Shown here: positions 31,725-40,373 of the stretch, piece by piece
How positions within the stretch are numbered: position 1 is the stretch's first letter
How the letters are laid out: each line of letters starts with the position of its first letter
Origin: Microbacterium yannicii
GTDB taxonomy: Bacteria; Actinomycetota; Actinomycetes; Actinomycetales; Microbacteriaceae
Length of the DNA stretch: 64,000 nt
Assembly: GCF_024055635.1 (NCBI RefSeq)
Contig: NZ_JAMXMB010000003.1
Span: 116,819 to 180,818 of the forward strand
Direction of reading: 5' to 3'
Translations under genes and position numbers: made by a program
The notes under the pieces: model-generated
What the model was told of the DNA's origin: nothing
The model's database searches: none
What the model saw: only the letters and a program-made list of their open reading frames with translations

Positions 31725-34397
31725 TCAGCCCGTGTTCTGCAGGCCGGCCGCCACGCCAGACACCGACAGCAGCAGCAGTCGCTGCAGCTCGGGGTCGACC
31801 GGCGCGCCTTCGGGAGCGTCCCGGAGTGCGCGCAGGGCGCGCAGCTGGAGCAGCGACAGCGCATCGACGTAGGGGCTGCGCATCTTGACCGCCCGCTGCA
31901 GGACCGGCTTGTTGCCGAGCAGCTCCGTGCCACCCGTGATGCGGACGACCCAGTCCCGCGTCACCCGCATCTCGTCGCGCACGAGCGCGGCCAGATCGTC
32001 ACGGTCTCCGAGCTCGAGGTAGTGCAGCGCGATGCGATCGTCCGTCTTGGCGAGGCTCATAGCGACGTTGTCGATGAGCGTGCGGAACAGCGGCCACTCC
32101 TGGTAGGCCTGCTGCAGCAGCGGTTCGTCGCCGACGGCGTCGAGTGCGGTGCCGAGCCCGAACCATCCGGCGAGGTTGATGCGCGCCTGCGTCCACGCGA
32201 ACACCCACGGGATGGCCCGCAGGTCCTCGAGGGACTCGACCGACAGTCCCCGGCGGGCAGGGCGCGAGCCCAGCGCCAGCAGGCCGATCTCCTCCATCGG
32301 CGTGACGCGGGCGAACCACGGCGCGAAGCCGGGAGCCTTCACCAGTGAGAAGAAGCGCTCGCGGGATGCCGCGTCCAGCGTCGCCGCCACGCCCGCGTAC
32401 TTCTCAGCCGCCGCGCGATTGCGCTGCTCATTCGACGGGGAAGAGGCGAGCAGGATCGCCGCTGCGACCTGGTCGATGTGCCGCATCGCGATCGCGGGGT
32501 CGCCGTAGCGGGCGAAGATCACCTCGCCCTGCTCGGTGAGCTTGAACCGGCCGTCGACCGAGTGCGGCGGCTGCGCCATGATCGCGGAGTTCGCAGGACC
32601 GCCGCCGCGGCCGAGGGCCCCGCCGCGACCATGGAACAGCGTGAGCTCGATCCCGTTCTCGTCCGCCCAGGCTGCGATCTTCGCCTGTGCTTCGTAGAGG
32701 GCGAGGTTCGCGGCGACGGGTCCGACGTCCTTCGAGGAGTCGGAGTACCCGAGCATGACCTCGAGACGCCGGCCGGTGGCCTCCAGCCGCGCCGCGAACT
32801 CCGGGTGCTCGACGATCTCGGCGAGGATGCGGGGAGCGGCCTGCAGGTCGGCGAAGGTCTCGAAGAGCGGGATGACGTCGAGGACGGGAGGCGTGCCGTC
32901 CGGGCCGACCGCGAACGCAGCGAGCTTGTGGACAGCCGCGAGGTCTTCGGCCGACTGCGTGAACGACACGATGTAGCGGCCGGCTGCGCGCGGGCCGTAG
33001 CGCTCCTGCAAGAACCCGACCGTGCGGATGACGTCGAGCACCTCCTCGGCCAGCTCGCTGCGCGGCGCGCCGGACTCGAGCTCGGCGAGCACCTTGGCGT
33101 GCACGGCCGAGTGCTGGCGCACCTCGAGCTCGGTGAGATGGAACCCGTAGGTCTCGACCTGCCACAGCAGCTGCTGCAGATGCCCGTACGCCTGGCGCGG
33201 TGCGCCGGCCTGCACGAGGGAGTCCTGGACGACGCGGAGATCGGCGAGCAGGTGCTCGGGGTCCGCGTACGCGAGGTCGGCGTTGCGCGCGCGCGTCGCT
33301 TCGATCTTCCGGGCGATCAGCAGCACGATGCGGCGATGCGGCTCGTCCGGCGATCGCTTGGCGATGTCCTTCGCGGCGTCCTCGTCGGCGGCCTTCAGGC
33401 GCTGCCAGAGCGCCAGCAGCGCGTCGCTCGGCGGCGTGGTCGTCGCATCGAGCGTCAGTGTGCGGCCGATGCGGCTCGCGGTGCGGGCGAGGCCGAGGAG
33501 CACGTGCTCGCTCGCGATCGCGGAAGCCTTCCGGGTGACGGATGCCGTGACGAACGGGTTGCCGTCGCGGTCGCCGCCGACCCACGAGCCGACACGCACG
33601 AAGGGGCGCACCACCGGTGCGCGCCCACCGGCCGCCGGTCCCTGCAGGGCGTCGTCGACGCGGCGGTAGACGTGGGGGACGGCCGTGTAGAGCGTGTCGT
33701 CGAAGACGGCCATCACTGCGCGCACCTCGTCGGTGGGAGCGGGCTTCTCGGGGCGGAGCGGCGCCGTGCGCCACAGGGTGTCGATCTCCTCGAGCATGCG
33801 CCGCTGTGCCCGTCGCTCGTCGGCGCCGCCCCGCAGCGACGCGTCGTGCTGCTCGAGGAGCGTGGCGAGGCGACGGATGCTGGTCGAGACCGCGCGGCGA
33901 CGCGCCTCGGTCGGATGCGCCGTGAAGACGGGGTGGAACCGCATGTTCTGCAGACGCCGCAGCGCCGTGTCGTCGCCGACCTCGGCGGCCAGCCGTACGA
34001 ACGCCGCGGCGACCGAGTCGGTCGCCTGCTCGCGGTCGGGGCGTCCGTCTCGCTCGCGGAGGATGCGCACGCGCTGGTGCTCCTCGGCGAGGTTCACGAG
34101 GTGGAAGTATGCGGTGAACGCTCGGGCCACCTCGTCGGCGCGGGCGATCGTGAACGAGTCGGCGATCGCGGCGGCACGGGCGAAGGCCTCGGGCGTCTCA
34201 TCGGTGTAGGCCTGGATGGTCGCGGTGCGCAGGCGCTCGACGTCCTCGTACAAGCCCGGCGATCCGCTCTCGCGCAGCACCTGACCGAGAAGGGTTCCGA
34301 GCATGCGAACGTCGCTGCGCATCTGCTCGGGGATCGCCTGCTCCGCCTCGTACCGCCCGACGAGGTCGATCGCTTCGGTCTGGGTGAGTTCGCGCAT
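31725..34397 (-). CDS. ppc: Phosphoenolpyruvate carboxylase
   Basis: 890 residues, normal for bacterial PEPC. Anaplerotic carboxylation of PEP to oxaloacetate. The catalytic His lies in FHPVFTAHPTEARRRAV; the glycine loop FHGRGGALGRGGGPA and LGYSDSSKDVG are intact; the C-terminus ends SVSGVAAGLQNTG as in the family (QNTG carries the aspartate-inhibitor-contacting region). ATG start with TAGCCT ending 6 bases upstream on the minus strand; GGAGAG in that spacer can also serve as ribosome site. Divergent from nhaA. Confidence 0.97.
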   Translation of the reverse strand: MRELTQTEAIDLVGRYEAEQAIPEQMRSDVRMLGTLLGQVLRESGSPGLYEDVERLRTATIQAYTDETPEAFARAAAIADSFTIARADEVARAFTAYFHLVNLAEEHQRVRILRERDGRPDREQATDSVAAAFVRLAAEVGDDTALRRLQNMRFHPVFTAHPTEARRRAVSTSIRRLATLLEQHDASLRGGADERRAQRRMLEEIDTLWRTAPLRPEKPAPTDEVRAVMAVFDDTLYTAVPHVYRRVDDALQGPAAGGRAPVVRPFVRVGSWVGGDRDGNPFVTASVTRKASAIASEHVLLGLARTASRIGRTLTLDATTTPPSDALLALWQRLKAADEDAAKDIAKRSPDEPHRRIVLLIARKIEATRARNADLAYADPEHLLADLRVVQDSLVQAGAPRQAYGHLQQLLWQVETYGFHLTELEVRQHSAVHAKVLAELESGAPRSELAEEVLDVIRTVGFLQERYGPRAAGRYIVSFTQSAEDLAAVHKLAAFAVGPDGTPPVLDVIPLFETFADLQAAPRILAEIVEHPEFAARLEATGRRLEVMLGYSDSSKDVGPVAANLALYEAQAKIAAWADENGIELTLFHGRGGALGRGGGPANSAIMAQPPHSVDGRFKLTEQGEVIFARYGDPAIAMRHIDQVAAAILLASSPSNEQRNRAAAEKYAGVAATLDAASRERFFSLVKAPGFAPWFARVTPMEEIGLLALGSRPARRGLSVESLEDLRAIPWVFAWTQARINLAGWFGLGTALDAVGDEPLLQQAYQEWPLFRTLIDNVAMSLAKTDDRIALHYLELGDRDDLAALVRDEMRVTRDWVVRITGGTELLGNKPVLQRAVKMRSPYVDALSLLQLRALRALRDAPEGAPVDPELQRLLLLSVSGVAAGLQNTG

Positions 34398-34476
34398 CTC
34401 TCCAGGCTAACGGCGCGCTGTCGCCGCGCCGTCACCGCCGACGTTGTGTGACGCCGCCGCACTGTCGCCGGGGGAG

Positions 34477-34517
34477 TCGCATCGATCCGGCTCGTGCGCG
34501 GTGTCGCGTCGATGCGA
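34477..34517. promoter_or_regulatory. 9-bp inverted repeat in the ppc-nhaA intergenic region
   Basis: TCGCATCGA (34477-34485) and TCGATGCGA (34509-34517) are a perfect inverted repeat with 23 bases between, about 50 bases upstream of the nhaA -10. Possibly an operator. Apart from this and the nhaA leader, the 257-base region shows nothing else clear. Confidence 0.35.
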
Positions 34518-34563
34518 ATGCGCCGGAACGCCCGCGCTCGGGGCACGGCGGGAAGCGGATCGC

Positions 34564-34654
34564 TACACTGACCCGTGGAGAGCCGGGAAGTCTGGTCGGC
34601 GCACCATCGTCGACCCGGAAACGCGGTCGACCTGCGATCCTTCACGGAGGTCCC
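34564..34654 (+). promoter_or_regulatory. nhaA promoter and switch-like leader RNA
   Basis: TACACT (34564-34569) is the -10; the leader is then about 80 nt. Two hairpins compete for the same strand: GGTCGGCG (34594-34601) pairs with CGTCGACC (34608-34615; one G-U), or GTCGACC (34609-34615) pairs with GGTCGAC (34625-34631). The ribosome site GGAGG is at 34646-34650. Mutually exclusive stems before an ion antiporter are what a riboswitch would look like; the class is not identified. Confidence 0.5.
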
Positions 34655-35815
34655 ATGTCGCTTCTGCGCTCCGCCCGCTTTCCCGCGATCATCCTGCTCG
34701 TCGCAGCCGGCCTCGGCCTTTTCGTCGCCAACTCGGCCCTGTGGCCCGCCGTAGATGCGGCGATGCACGCGAAGCTCGGCATCCCGGGCCTCTTCGAGCT
34801 CAGCCTGTCGCACTGGATCAAGGACGGCCTGCTGGCGGTCTTCTTCTTCGTCGTCGCGGTCGAGCTGCAGTACGAGCTCACCAGCGGACAGCTCAACTCG
34901 GCCCGCAAGGCGATGCAGCCCGCGATCGCAGCCGCCGGCGGTGTTCTCGTGCCGATCGCGATCTACGCGGCGTTTGCGTGGGGATCGGATGCCACCGCCG
35001 GATGGCCGATTCCGACGGCGACCGACATCGCCTTCGCCCTGGGCGTGCTCGCGGTGTTCGGCAAGGGGCTGCCGGCGGCGCTGCGCGTGTTCCTGCTCGC
35101 ACTGGCGATCCTCGACGACATCGTCGGCATCGTCTTCATCGCGGTGCTCTTCACCGACGGCGTCAACATCGCCGCGCTCGCCGGAGCGGCGGTCGCGGTC
35201 GTCGCGTTCGGCATCCTGAGCAGGCAGCTCGACACGCGCGGCCGGGTGCCGATCGCGATCCTCCTCGCGCTGCTCGCGATTACGACCTGGGTGCTGGTGT
35301 ACCTGTCGGGCGTGCACGCCACGATCGCCGGGGTCGTGCTGGGACTCGCGATGGCGCAGCAGCCGGCGCTCCGGGTGCGGCACGCGCTCGAGCCGTGGGT
35401 GAATGTCATCGTGCTGCCCGTGTTCGCCTTCTCCGCCGCGCTCGTCGTCATCCCTGCGGTGCCGCTGTCGCAGTTGTCGCCGGCGTTCTGGGGCGTGCTG
35501 GTGGCGCTGCCCGTCGGCAAGATCGTCGGCATCGCGGCGTTCGGCTGGCTGTCGCTGCGCGTGACGCACCGGGGGAGTGCGCCGCCGCTCGCGTTCGCCG
35601 ACCTCGTCGCCGCCGGTGCGCTCGGCGGCATCGGGTTCACCGTGTCGCTGCTGCTGTCGGAGCTCGCCTTCACGAACGCCCCGGCCCTGCGCGACCAGGC
35701 CACGCTCGGCGTGCTCGCCGGGTCCGTGATCTCGTTGATTCTGGCAGGATGCCTCGTATCGTGGCGGGCATGGCATTACCGGCAGCGGGCGACGACCGAA
35801 TCCCCGACGACGTGA
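34655..35815 (+). CDS. nhaA: Na+/H+ antiporter NhaA
   Basis: 386 residues, 11-12 membrane segments. The ion site is present: TATDIAFALGVLAVFGKGLP (Asp124, equal to E. coli Asp133) and LAILDDIVGI (Asp154/Asp155, equal to Asp163/Asp164). The C-terminal GALGGIGFTVSLLLSELAF is conserved. It exports Na+ or Li+ in exchange for protons and helps pH homeostasis. Start ATG 34655 has GGAGG 4 bases upstream; the frame is open further upstream, but that covers the structured leader. The 3' end overlaps mazG by 46 bases. Confidence 0.95.
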   Translation: MSLLRSARFPAIILLVAAGLGLFVANSALWPAVDAAMHAKLGIPGLFELSLSHWIKDGLLAVFFFVVAVELQYELTSGQLNSARKAMQPAIAAAGGVLVPIAIYAAFAWGSDATAGWPIPTATDIAFALGVLAVFGKGLPAALRVFLLALAILDDIVGIVFIAVLFTDGVNIAALAGAAVAVVAFGILSRQLDTRGRVPIAILLALLAITTWVLVYLSGVHATIAGVVLGLAMAQQPALRVRHALEPWVNVIVLPVFAFSAALVVIPAVPLSQLSPAFWGVLVALPVGKIVGIAAFGWLSLRVTHRGSAPPLAFADLVAAGALGGIGFTVSLLLSELAFTNAPALRDQATLGVLAGSVISLILAGCLVSWRAWHYRQRATTESPTT

Positions 35816-36540
35816 CCGACGCGCGGCCGCACGACGCATCCGATCCGCTCCGCGAGGCGGCGAACGTCATGCGCGCCGTCCGTGACCGCTGTGTGTGGAC
35901 GCAGCAGATCGACCATCGCGCACTCGTGCCCTACCTCGTGGAGGAGAGCGCGGAACTCATCGACGCCGTCGAGGACGGCTCGCGGGACGAGCTGCGTGAG
36001 GAGCTCGGCGATCTGCTCTGGCAGGTGCTGTTCCACGCCGAGATCGCTTCGCGCGACGCCGACGAGCCGTTCGACATCGACGACGTCGCGCGGGGCCTCA
36101 CCGACAAGATGGTGCGGCGGCATCCCCACGTCTTCGGCGATGCGGTCGCCAACACGCCGGAAGAGGTGCTCGTGCACTGGAACGCCGCGAAGGCGGCCGA
36201 GAAGAGCGCGCGGACGAGTGTCCTCGACGGCGTGAGCGAGCGGATGCCGAGCCTGGCGCTCGCGCAGAAGCTCCTGTCGAAGGCGGGCCAGGTCGGAGTC
36301 TCCGCGTCGGCGCCGTCGAACCAGGGGATCTCGTCCGAGACCGAGGGCGGTGCCACCGGTCTCGGCGGCGACGCCCGGTCTGGGCGCGACGACGCGACGA
36401 CCGAGGCCGAGCTGGGCGACGCGCTGCTGGCGCTCGTGGCGACGGCCCGCGCGAACGGCTGGGACGCCGAGCGCGCTCTCCGCGAGCGCCTGCGGGCTCT
36501 CGAGCGGGACATCCGCGCCGCTGAGTCGATCGGTCGATGA
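35770..36540 (+). CDS. mazG: Nucleoside triphosphate pyrophosphohydrolase MazG
   Basis: 256 residues. The MazG metal site is complete: VEESAELIDAVEDG (Glu59, Glu62) and REELGDLLWQV (Glu78, Asp81), and the actinobacterial C-terminal part follows. It hydrolyses non-canonical or excess NTPs (house-cleaning). I chose ATG 35770, with TATCGT ending 7 bases upstream; GTG 35761 or ATG 35749 are alternatives. A low-complexity linker (about 175-220, SSETEGGATGLGGDARSG) splits the C-terminal half. Overlaps nhaA; in mycobacteria it follows mfd and precedes eno, and here hisS and others intervene. Confidence 0.92.
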   Translation: MALPAAGDDRIPDDVTDARPHDASDPLREAANVMRAVRDRCVWTQQIDHRALVPYLVEESAELIDAVEDGSRDELREELGDLLWQVLFHAEIASRDADEPFDIDDVARGLTDKMVRRHPHVFGDAVANTPEEVLVHWNAAKAAEKSARTSVLDGVSERMPSLALAQKLLSKAGQVGVSASAPSNQGISSETEGGATGLGGDARSGRDDATTEAELGDALLALVATARANGWDAERALRERLRALERDIRAAESIGR

Positions 36541-36583
36541 GCGAGCGAGACACAACGCGCTGAGGCGGTGTTCGTCGTGGGCG

Positions 36584-36606
36584 CGAGGCGTTTTGTCCTT
36601 GCCTCG
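36584..36606 (+). terminator. Possible terminator hairpin after mazG
   Basis: CGAGGC (36584-36589) pairs with GCCTCG (36601-36606) around a loop containing TTTTGTCCTT. A larger inverted repeat GACACAACGC/GCGTTTTGTC (36549-36558, 36588-36597) competes. Weak as a terminator; it may instead shape the mazG-hisS boundary. Confidence 0.3.
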
Positions 36607-36649
36607 ACGACCCGGAAACGGGCTCGTGACCATCTGGGAGGATGGTTCC

Positions 36650-37978
36650 GTGGCATCCGTCAATCCCCCGCGCGGCATGCGCGACTTCCTCCCCGCTGAA
36701 AAGGCCCGTCGAGAGCGCGTGCTCGCCGTCATCCGCGAGCGCTACCGTGCGCACGGGTTCGACGAGATCGAGACGCCCGTCGTGGAGGAGTATTCGCGGC
36801 TCCACGCCGGCATCGGCGGCGACAACGAGAAGCTCGCCTACAACGTGCTCAAGCGGGGCCTCGACGCCGACGCCGTCCGCGCCGCGGCCGACGACCCCGC
36901 GAGCCTCACGGACCTCGGGCTGCGCTACGACCTGACCGTGCCGCTCGCGCGCTTCTATGCGACCAACCGCGGGCAGCTGCCGTCGGTGTTCCGCTCTATC
37001 CAGATCGCGCCGGTGTGGCGCGCTGAGCGGCCGCAGAAGGGCCGCTACCGCCAGTTCGTGCAGTGCGACATCGACATCATCGGAGACGGCTCGGCGCGCG
37101 CCGAGGCCGAGCTCGTCGTCGCGACACTGGACACCCTCGACGCCCTGGGGCTCGAGGGCGGCAGCGTGCGGATCAACGACCGCCGCGTGCTCGATTGGAT
37201 GCTGGACACGTTCGGCTTCGGTGCCGAGGAGCGCCCGGGCGTGCTCATCACGATCGACAAGCTCGACAAGATCGGTCCGGAGGGGATCGTCGCGGAGCTC
37301 CGCGAGCGGGGCGCGACGGCGTCCGCCGTCGACGCGTTCGAGGCGTTCCTGCGCCGTCCGATGACCCTCGAGTACCACCCGTACGGCGAGCGGCAGATCC
37401 GCAAGGCGCTGCCCGCTGACGCACCCGACGAGATCGTGGCGCACCTCGTCGGCATCGGCGCGGCGGCGGCCGCGGCGCGTGCGTCCGCCGGCTTGGCAAC
37501 CGATGCCGGGTCCCTGAGCCTGTCGAAGGGCGACGACGTTCCGCTGGTGTTCGATCCGTTCCTGGTGCGTGGCATGGGCTACTACACCGGAACGATCTTC
37601 GAGCTGGCCCACCCCTCCGTCGACTACTCGCTCGGCGGCGGCGGCCGGTACGACGGCATGATCGGCCGGTTCCTCGGGCAGGACGTGCCCGCCGTCGGCT
37701 TCTCGATCGGCTTCGAGCGGATCGTCGACCTCGTGGCGGAGCAGACGGATGCCGCAGCCCCGGCCGTCGTGCTGGTCCACGACCGGGATGTGTCGGAGGC
37801 GGACCTCCTCGCGCTGAAGGGCGCGCTTGTGCGCCAGGGTTCGCGCGTGCGGCTCGAACAGCGGACGAAGAACCTCAAGGCGCTGCTCGAGCGCGCGGCC
37901 TCCGACGGCTACACCGCGTTCGCGACCGTCGCGCCGGGCACGACTGCCGCGACGCTCGAGGTGAAGCCGCTCAGCTGA
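36650..37978 (+). CDS. hisS: Histidine-tRNA ligase
   Basis: 442 residues, class II synthetase. Motif 2 region IAPVWRAERPQKGRYRQFVQCDID, histidine-site motif GRYDGMIG and SIGFERIVDLV, and a C-terminal anticodon-binding domain (VVLVHDRDVSEADLL onward). Charges tRNA-His. GTG 36650 is preferred: GGAGG lies 8 bases upstream and GAGGAT ends 6 bases before it; GTG 36626 would add 8 residues. At residues ~288-294 the sequence SLSLSKG is encoded by CCCTGAGCCTGTCGAAGGG, a REP-like sequence read in frame. Confidence 0.96.
   Translation: MASVNPPRGMRDFLPAEKARRERVLAVIRERYRAHGFDEIETPVVEEYSRLHAGIGGDNEKLAYNVLKRGLDADAVRAAADDPASLTDLGLRYDLTVPLARFYATNRGQLPSVFRSIQIAPVWRAERPQKGRYRQFVQCDIDIIGDGSARAEAELVVATLDTLDALGLEGGSVRINDRRVLDWMLDTFGFGAEERPGVLITIDKLDKIGPEGIVAELRERGATASAVDAFEAFLRRPMTLEYHPYGERQIRKALPADAPDEIVAHLVGIGAAAAAARASAGLATDAGSLSLSKGDDVPLVFDPFLVRGMGYYTGTIFELAHPSVDYSLGGGGRYDGMIGRFLGQDVPAVGFSIGFERIVDLVAEQTDAAAPAVVLVHDRDVSEADLLALKGALVRQGSRVRLEQRTKNLKALLERAASDGYTAFATVAPGTTAATLEVKPLS
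37512..37530. repeat. REP-like sequence inside hisS
   Basis: CCCTGAGCCTGTCGAAGGG. I know this sequence as a very common dispersed repeat in high-GC bacteria, normally between genes. Here it lies in the coding sequence, in the variable linker before the LVFDPFLVRGMGYYTG segment. Confidence 0.55.
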
Positions 37979-37993
37979 GCTGCGGATGCCGCA

Positions 37994-39247
37994 TCACCGC
38001 CGCCGCGCGAAGCGGAGCCGGAGCCCCCGGTAGGCCACGCCGATGGCGACGACCACCACGCCGCCCACGACGGACTGCCACGGGAGCGTCACCGCCAGGA
38101 CGAGGCATCCGATCGCCCCCGTGATCTGCAGCGCGACGGGGTAGCGCCGCGCCTCCCGGTGTTGGCGCATGGCCGCCACGTTGGCGACGAAGTAGTACAG
38201 CAGCACGCCGAACGACGAGAACCCGATCGCCCCGCGCAGATCGATGAACGCCACCAGCACCACGACGACCGCGCCGATGAACATCTCGGCGCGAAGCGGG
38301 ACGTGCGTGCGGGGGTGCACGCGATCGAGGAAGCCGGGAAGATCTCGTTCGCGCGACATGGCGAACGTGGTGCGGCTGACCCCGGCGATGAGCGCCAAAA
38401 GGGCTCCGAGCGAGGCGGCCGCGGCGCCGACCCGCACGACCGGGCCGATCCACGCCCATCCCGACCCGGCTGCGGCATCGGCCACCGGCTCAGTCGACAC
38501 GGCGACCGCGGCCGGGCCCAGCGCGCTGAGCACGCCGACAGCGACGACCGCGTAGACCACCAGCGCGATGAGGAACGCGATGACGATGGCCCGCGGGATC
38601 ACCCGACGGGGCTCGCGCACCTCCTCGCCCATCGTCGCGATGCGCGCGTAGCCGGCGAAGGCGAAGAACAGCAGACCGGCCGACTGCAGGATGCCGTAGC
38701 CGCCTCCCGTCCACATCGTCTCGGCGGTCAGCCACCCTGTGGTCGCACCCGCCGAGAACGCCGCCGCGATCGCCGCCGCGAGCGCGCCGAGCGAGACCAC
38801 GACGATCACGCGGGCGGCACCTGCCGTGCGCGTCACGCCGAACCCGTTCACGGTGGTGAGCACCACCACTGCCGCGACGGCCACCGGACGCTCCCACCCG
38901 CTCGGCGCGGCGTAGGCGGCGAACGTGAGCGCCATGGCGGCGCAGCTGGCGGTCTTGCCGACCACGAAGCCCCATCCCGCGATGAACCCCCACCACGGGC
39001 CGAGCTCCGCACGCCCGTACGCATAGGTGCCGCCCGAGGTCGGATGCGCGGCGGCGAGCTGCGCCGACGAGGTCGCGTTGCCGAAGGCGACGATGGCGGC
39101 GATCGCCAGCCCGATCAGCAGACCGGTGCCCGCGGCGGCCGCCGCCGGGCCCCACACCGCGAACACGCCGGCGCCGATCATCGAGCCGAGGCCGATGAAC
39201 ACGGCGTCGCCGAGGCCGAGCCGGCGCTGCAGGGAGGGGGAGGCCAC
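37994..39247 (-). CDS. APC family amino acid permease
   Basis: 417 residues, about 12 membrane segments. The APC signature GLGSMIGAGVFAVWGPAAA in TM1 and GYARIATMGEEVREPRRVIPRA after TM6 are clear; the fold is the LeuT type. Substrate unknown; similar proteins are annotated as amino acid/polyamine transporters. GTG start with TAATGT ending 6 bases upstream on the minus strand and no ribosome site, so leaderless. Converges with hisS (15 bases between the stops). Confidence 0.9.
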   Translation of the reverse strand: MASPSLQRRLGLGDAVFIGLGSMIGAGVFAVWGPAAAAAGTGLLIGLAIAAIVAFGNATSSAQLAAAHPTSGGTYAYGRAELGPWWGFIAGWGFVVGKTASCAAMALTFAAYAAPSGWERPVAVAAVVVLTTVNGFGVTRTAGAARVIVVVSLGALAAAIAAAFSAGATTGWLTAETMWTGGGYGILQSAGLLFFAFAGYARIATMGEEVREPRRVIPRAIVIAFLIALVVYAVVAVGVLSALGPAAVAVSTEPVADAAAGSGWAWIGPVVRVGAAAASLGALLALIAGVSRTTFAMSRERDLPGFLDRVHPRTHVPLRAEMFIGAVVVVLVAFIDLRGAIGFSSFGVLLYYFVANVAAMRQHREARRYPVALQITGAIGCLVLAVTLPWQSVVGGVVVVAIGVAYRGLRLRFARRR

Positions 39248-39323
39248 GGGCGAACATTAGCGCGCGCGGGCGAACGGCGGATTCGGGCTTCCCGGAGCGG
39301 ATGGGGGCCGCGAGGATGGTGGC

Positions 39324-39764
39324 ATGACGCTGCAGATCCACACCGTGCTGGCGCCGTTCGGGCCGGCGACGGCGATCGAGCTGACCGATGCGCAGGTCGT
39401 CGAGCTGGGCGGGGGCAAGCGGGCCGCGGTCGTCGTCGGCATCGGCGAGCGAACTGCTCGCGTGAGGCTCGCCGTGATGGATGGGCGGAACGTGATCGGA
39501 CTGTCGAAAGCCGTCCGCGCCGGGCTCGGCGTCGACATCGGCGACGAGATCGACGCGACGGTTGCTCTCGACACGGCCGAGCGCGACGTCGAGGTACCCG
39601 CAGACCTGGCCGCCGCGCTGGATGCCGGTGGTGCACGGTCCGCCTTCGATGCGCTGTCCTTCAGCCGCCGCAAGGAGCTCGCGCGCGGAGTCGCGGAGGC
39701 TAAGCGCCCCGACACCCGCGAGCGCCGCATCACCGCCGTGCTGCAGGAGATCACCGGGGCGTGA
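39324..39764 (+). CDS. YdeI/OmpD-associated family protein (DUF1905)
   Basis: 146 residues. N-terminal DUF1905 barrel (AIELTDAQVVELGGGKRAAVVVGI, LSKAVRAGLGVDIGDEI) and the C-terminal YdeI-like helix pair (FDALSFSRRKELARGVAEAKRPDTRERRI). Members have been linked to bacteriocin or peptide tolerance by annotation only; no activity is established here. GAGGAT ends 6 bases before the ATG. Divergent from the APC permease and convergent with a VOC protein. Confidence 0.85.
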   Translation: MTLQIHTVLAPFGPATAIELTDAQVVELGGGKRAAVVVGIGERTARVRLAVMDGRNVIGLSKAVRAGLGVDIGDEIDATVALDTAERDVEVPADLAAALDAGGARSAFDALSFSRRKELARGVAEAKRPDTRERRITAVLQEITGA

Positions 39765-39776
39765 CCCCAGCCAGGT

Positions 39777-40280
39777 TCATGAGCTGAACGACGCGGCCCA
39801 CTCGGCCACGCGCGCGACGCTCTCCTCCTCGGACAGATCCTCGACCCGCGTCATGATCGACCAGCGCACGCCGAACGGGTCGCGCACGCTCGCGAACCGG
39901 TCGCCCGAAACGAACGTCGAGGGCTCTTCGCGAACCGTCGCCCCGGCGGCCACCGCGCGGGCGGTCGCCGCGTCGACGTCGGGCACATAGATGCCCATGG
40001 AGTAGCAGTCGTCGTCGCCGTCGGGTGCGGGGACGAGCCCGTAGGCGGGGCTCGGCTCGCCGATCTGCAGATAGCCGAGACCGAAGTCGAGCCCCGCATG
40101 CGCGACGGCTCCATCGAACTCGGTGACGTCGGTGATGCGTGCGCCGAAGACGTCGCGATAGAACTCGAGCGCCTGCTTCGCCCCGCGGATCGCGAGGAAC
40201 GGGGTGAGCGTGCTCGCCCCGTGCGGGCGGCCGTCGGTGGTGTGGGCGCCGGTCACGCCGGTGGTGTTTTCTGTGGTCAT
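39777..40280 (-). CDS. VOC family protein, PhnB-like
   Basis: 167 residues. PhnB/YdcJ-type VOC fold: TLTPFLAIRGAKQALEFYRDVFGARI, IGEPSPAYGLVPAPDG, SMGIYVPDVDAATARAVAAG, DRFASVRDPFGVRWSIMTRVEDLS. The ending WSIMTRVEDLS is typical of the PhnB-like family; function not known. Start ATG 40280 gives an unstructured Thr-rich N-terminus (MTTENTTGVTGAHTTDG) before the domain. Divergent from an AraC regulator, which starts 93 bases away, so that regulator might control it. Confidence 0.87.
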   Translation of the reverse strand: MTTENTTGVTGAHTTDGRPHGASTLTPFLAIRGAKQALEFYRDVFGARITDVTEFDGAVAHAGLDFGLGYLQIGEPSPAYGLVPAPDGDDDCYSMGIYVPDVDAATARAVAAGATVREEPSTFVSGDRFASVRDPFGVRWSIMTRVEDLSEEESVARVAEWAASFSS

Positions 40281-40373
40281 GTCCCCATGCTCACGCGTGC
40301 GGTATGCCGCGGGCTTGGAGATTCGCGACACCCTCGGCGGACGCATGTCGGCCCGGCGCATTACCGTGGCGGT

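Noticed and set aside
34576..34632. Cobalamin riboswitch in the nhaA leader
   Set aside because: GGGAAG resembles a B12-box fragment, but the length is far too short and the core elements are missing.
34444..35769. Extended N-terminus for mazG through nhaA
   Set aside because: The frame is an out-of-frame shadow of nhaA; mazG homology begins near 35860 and the leaderless start fits 35770.
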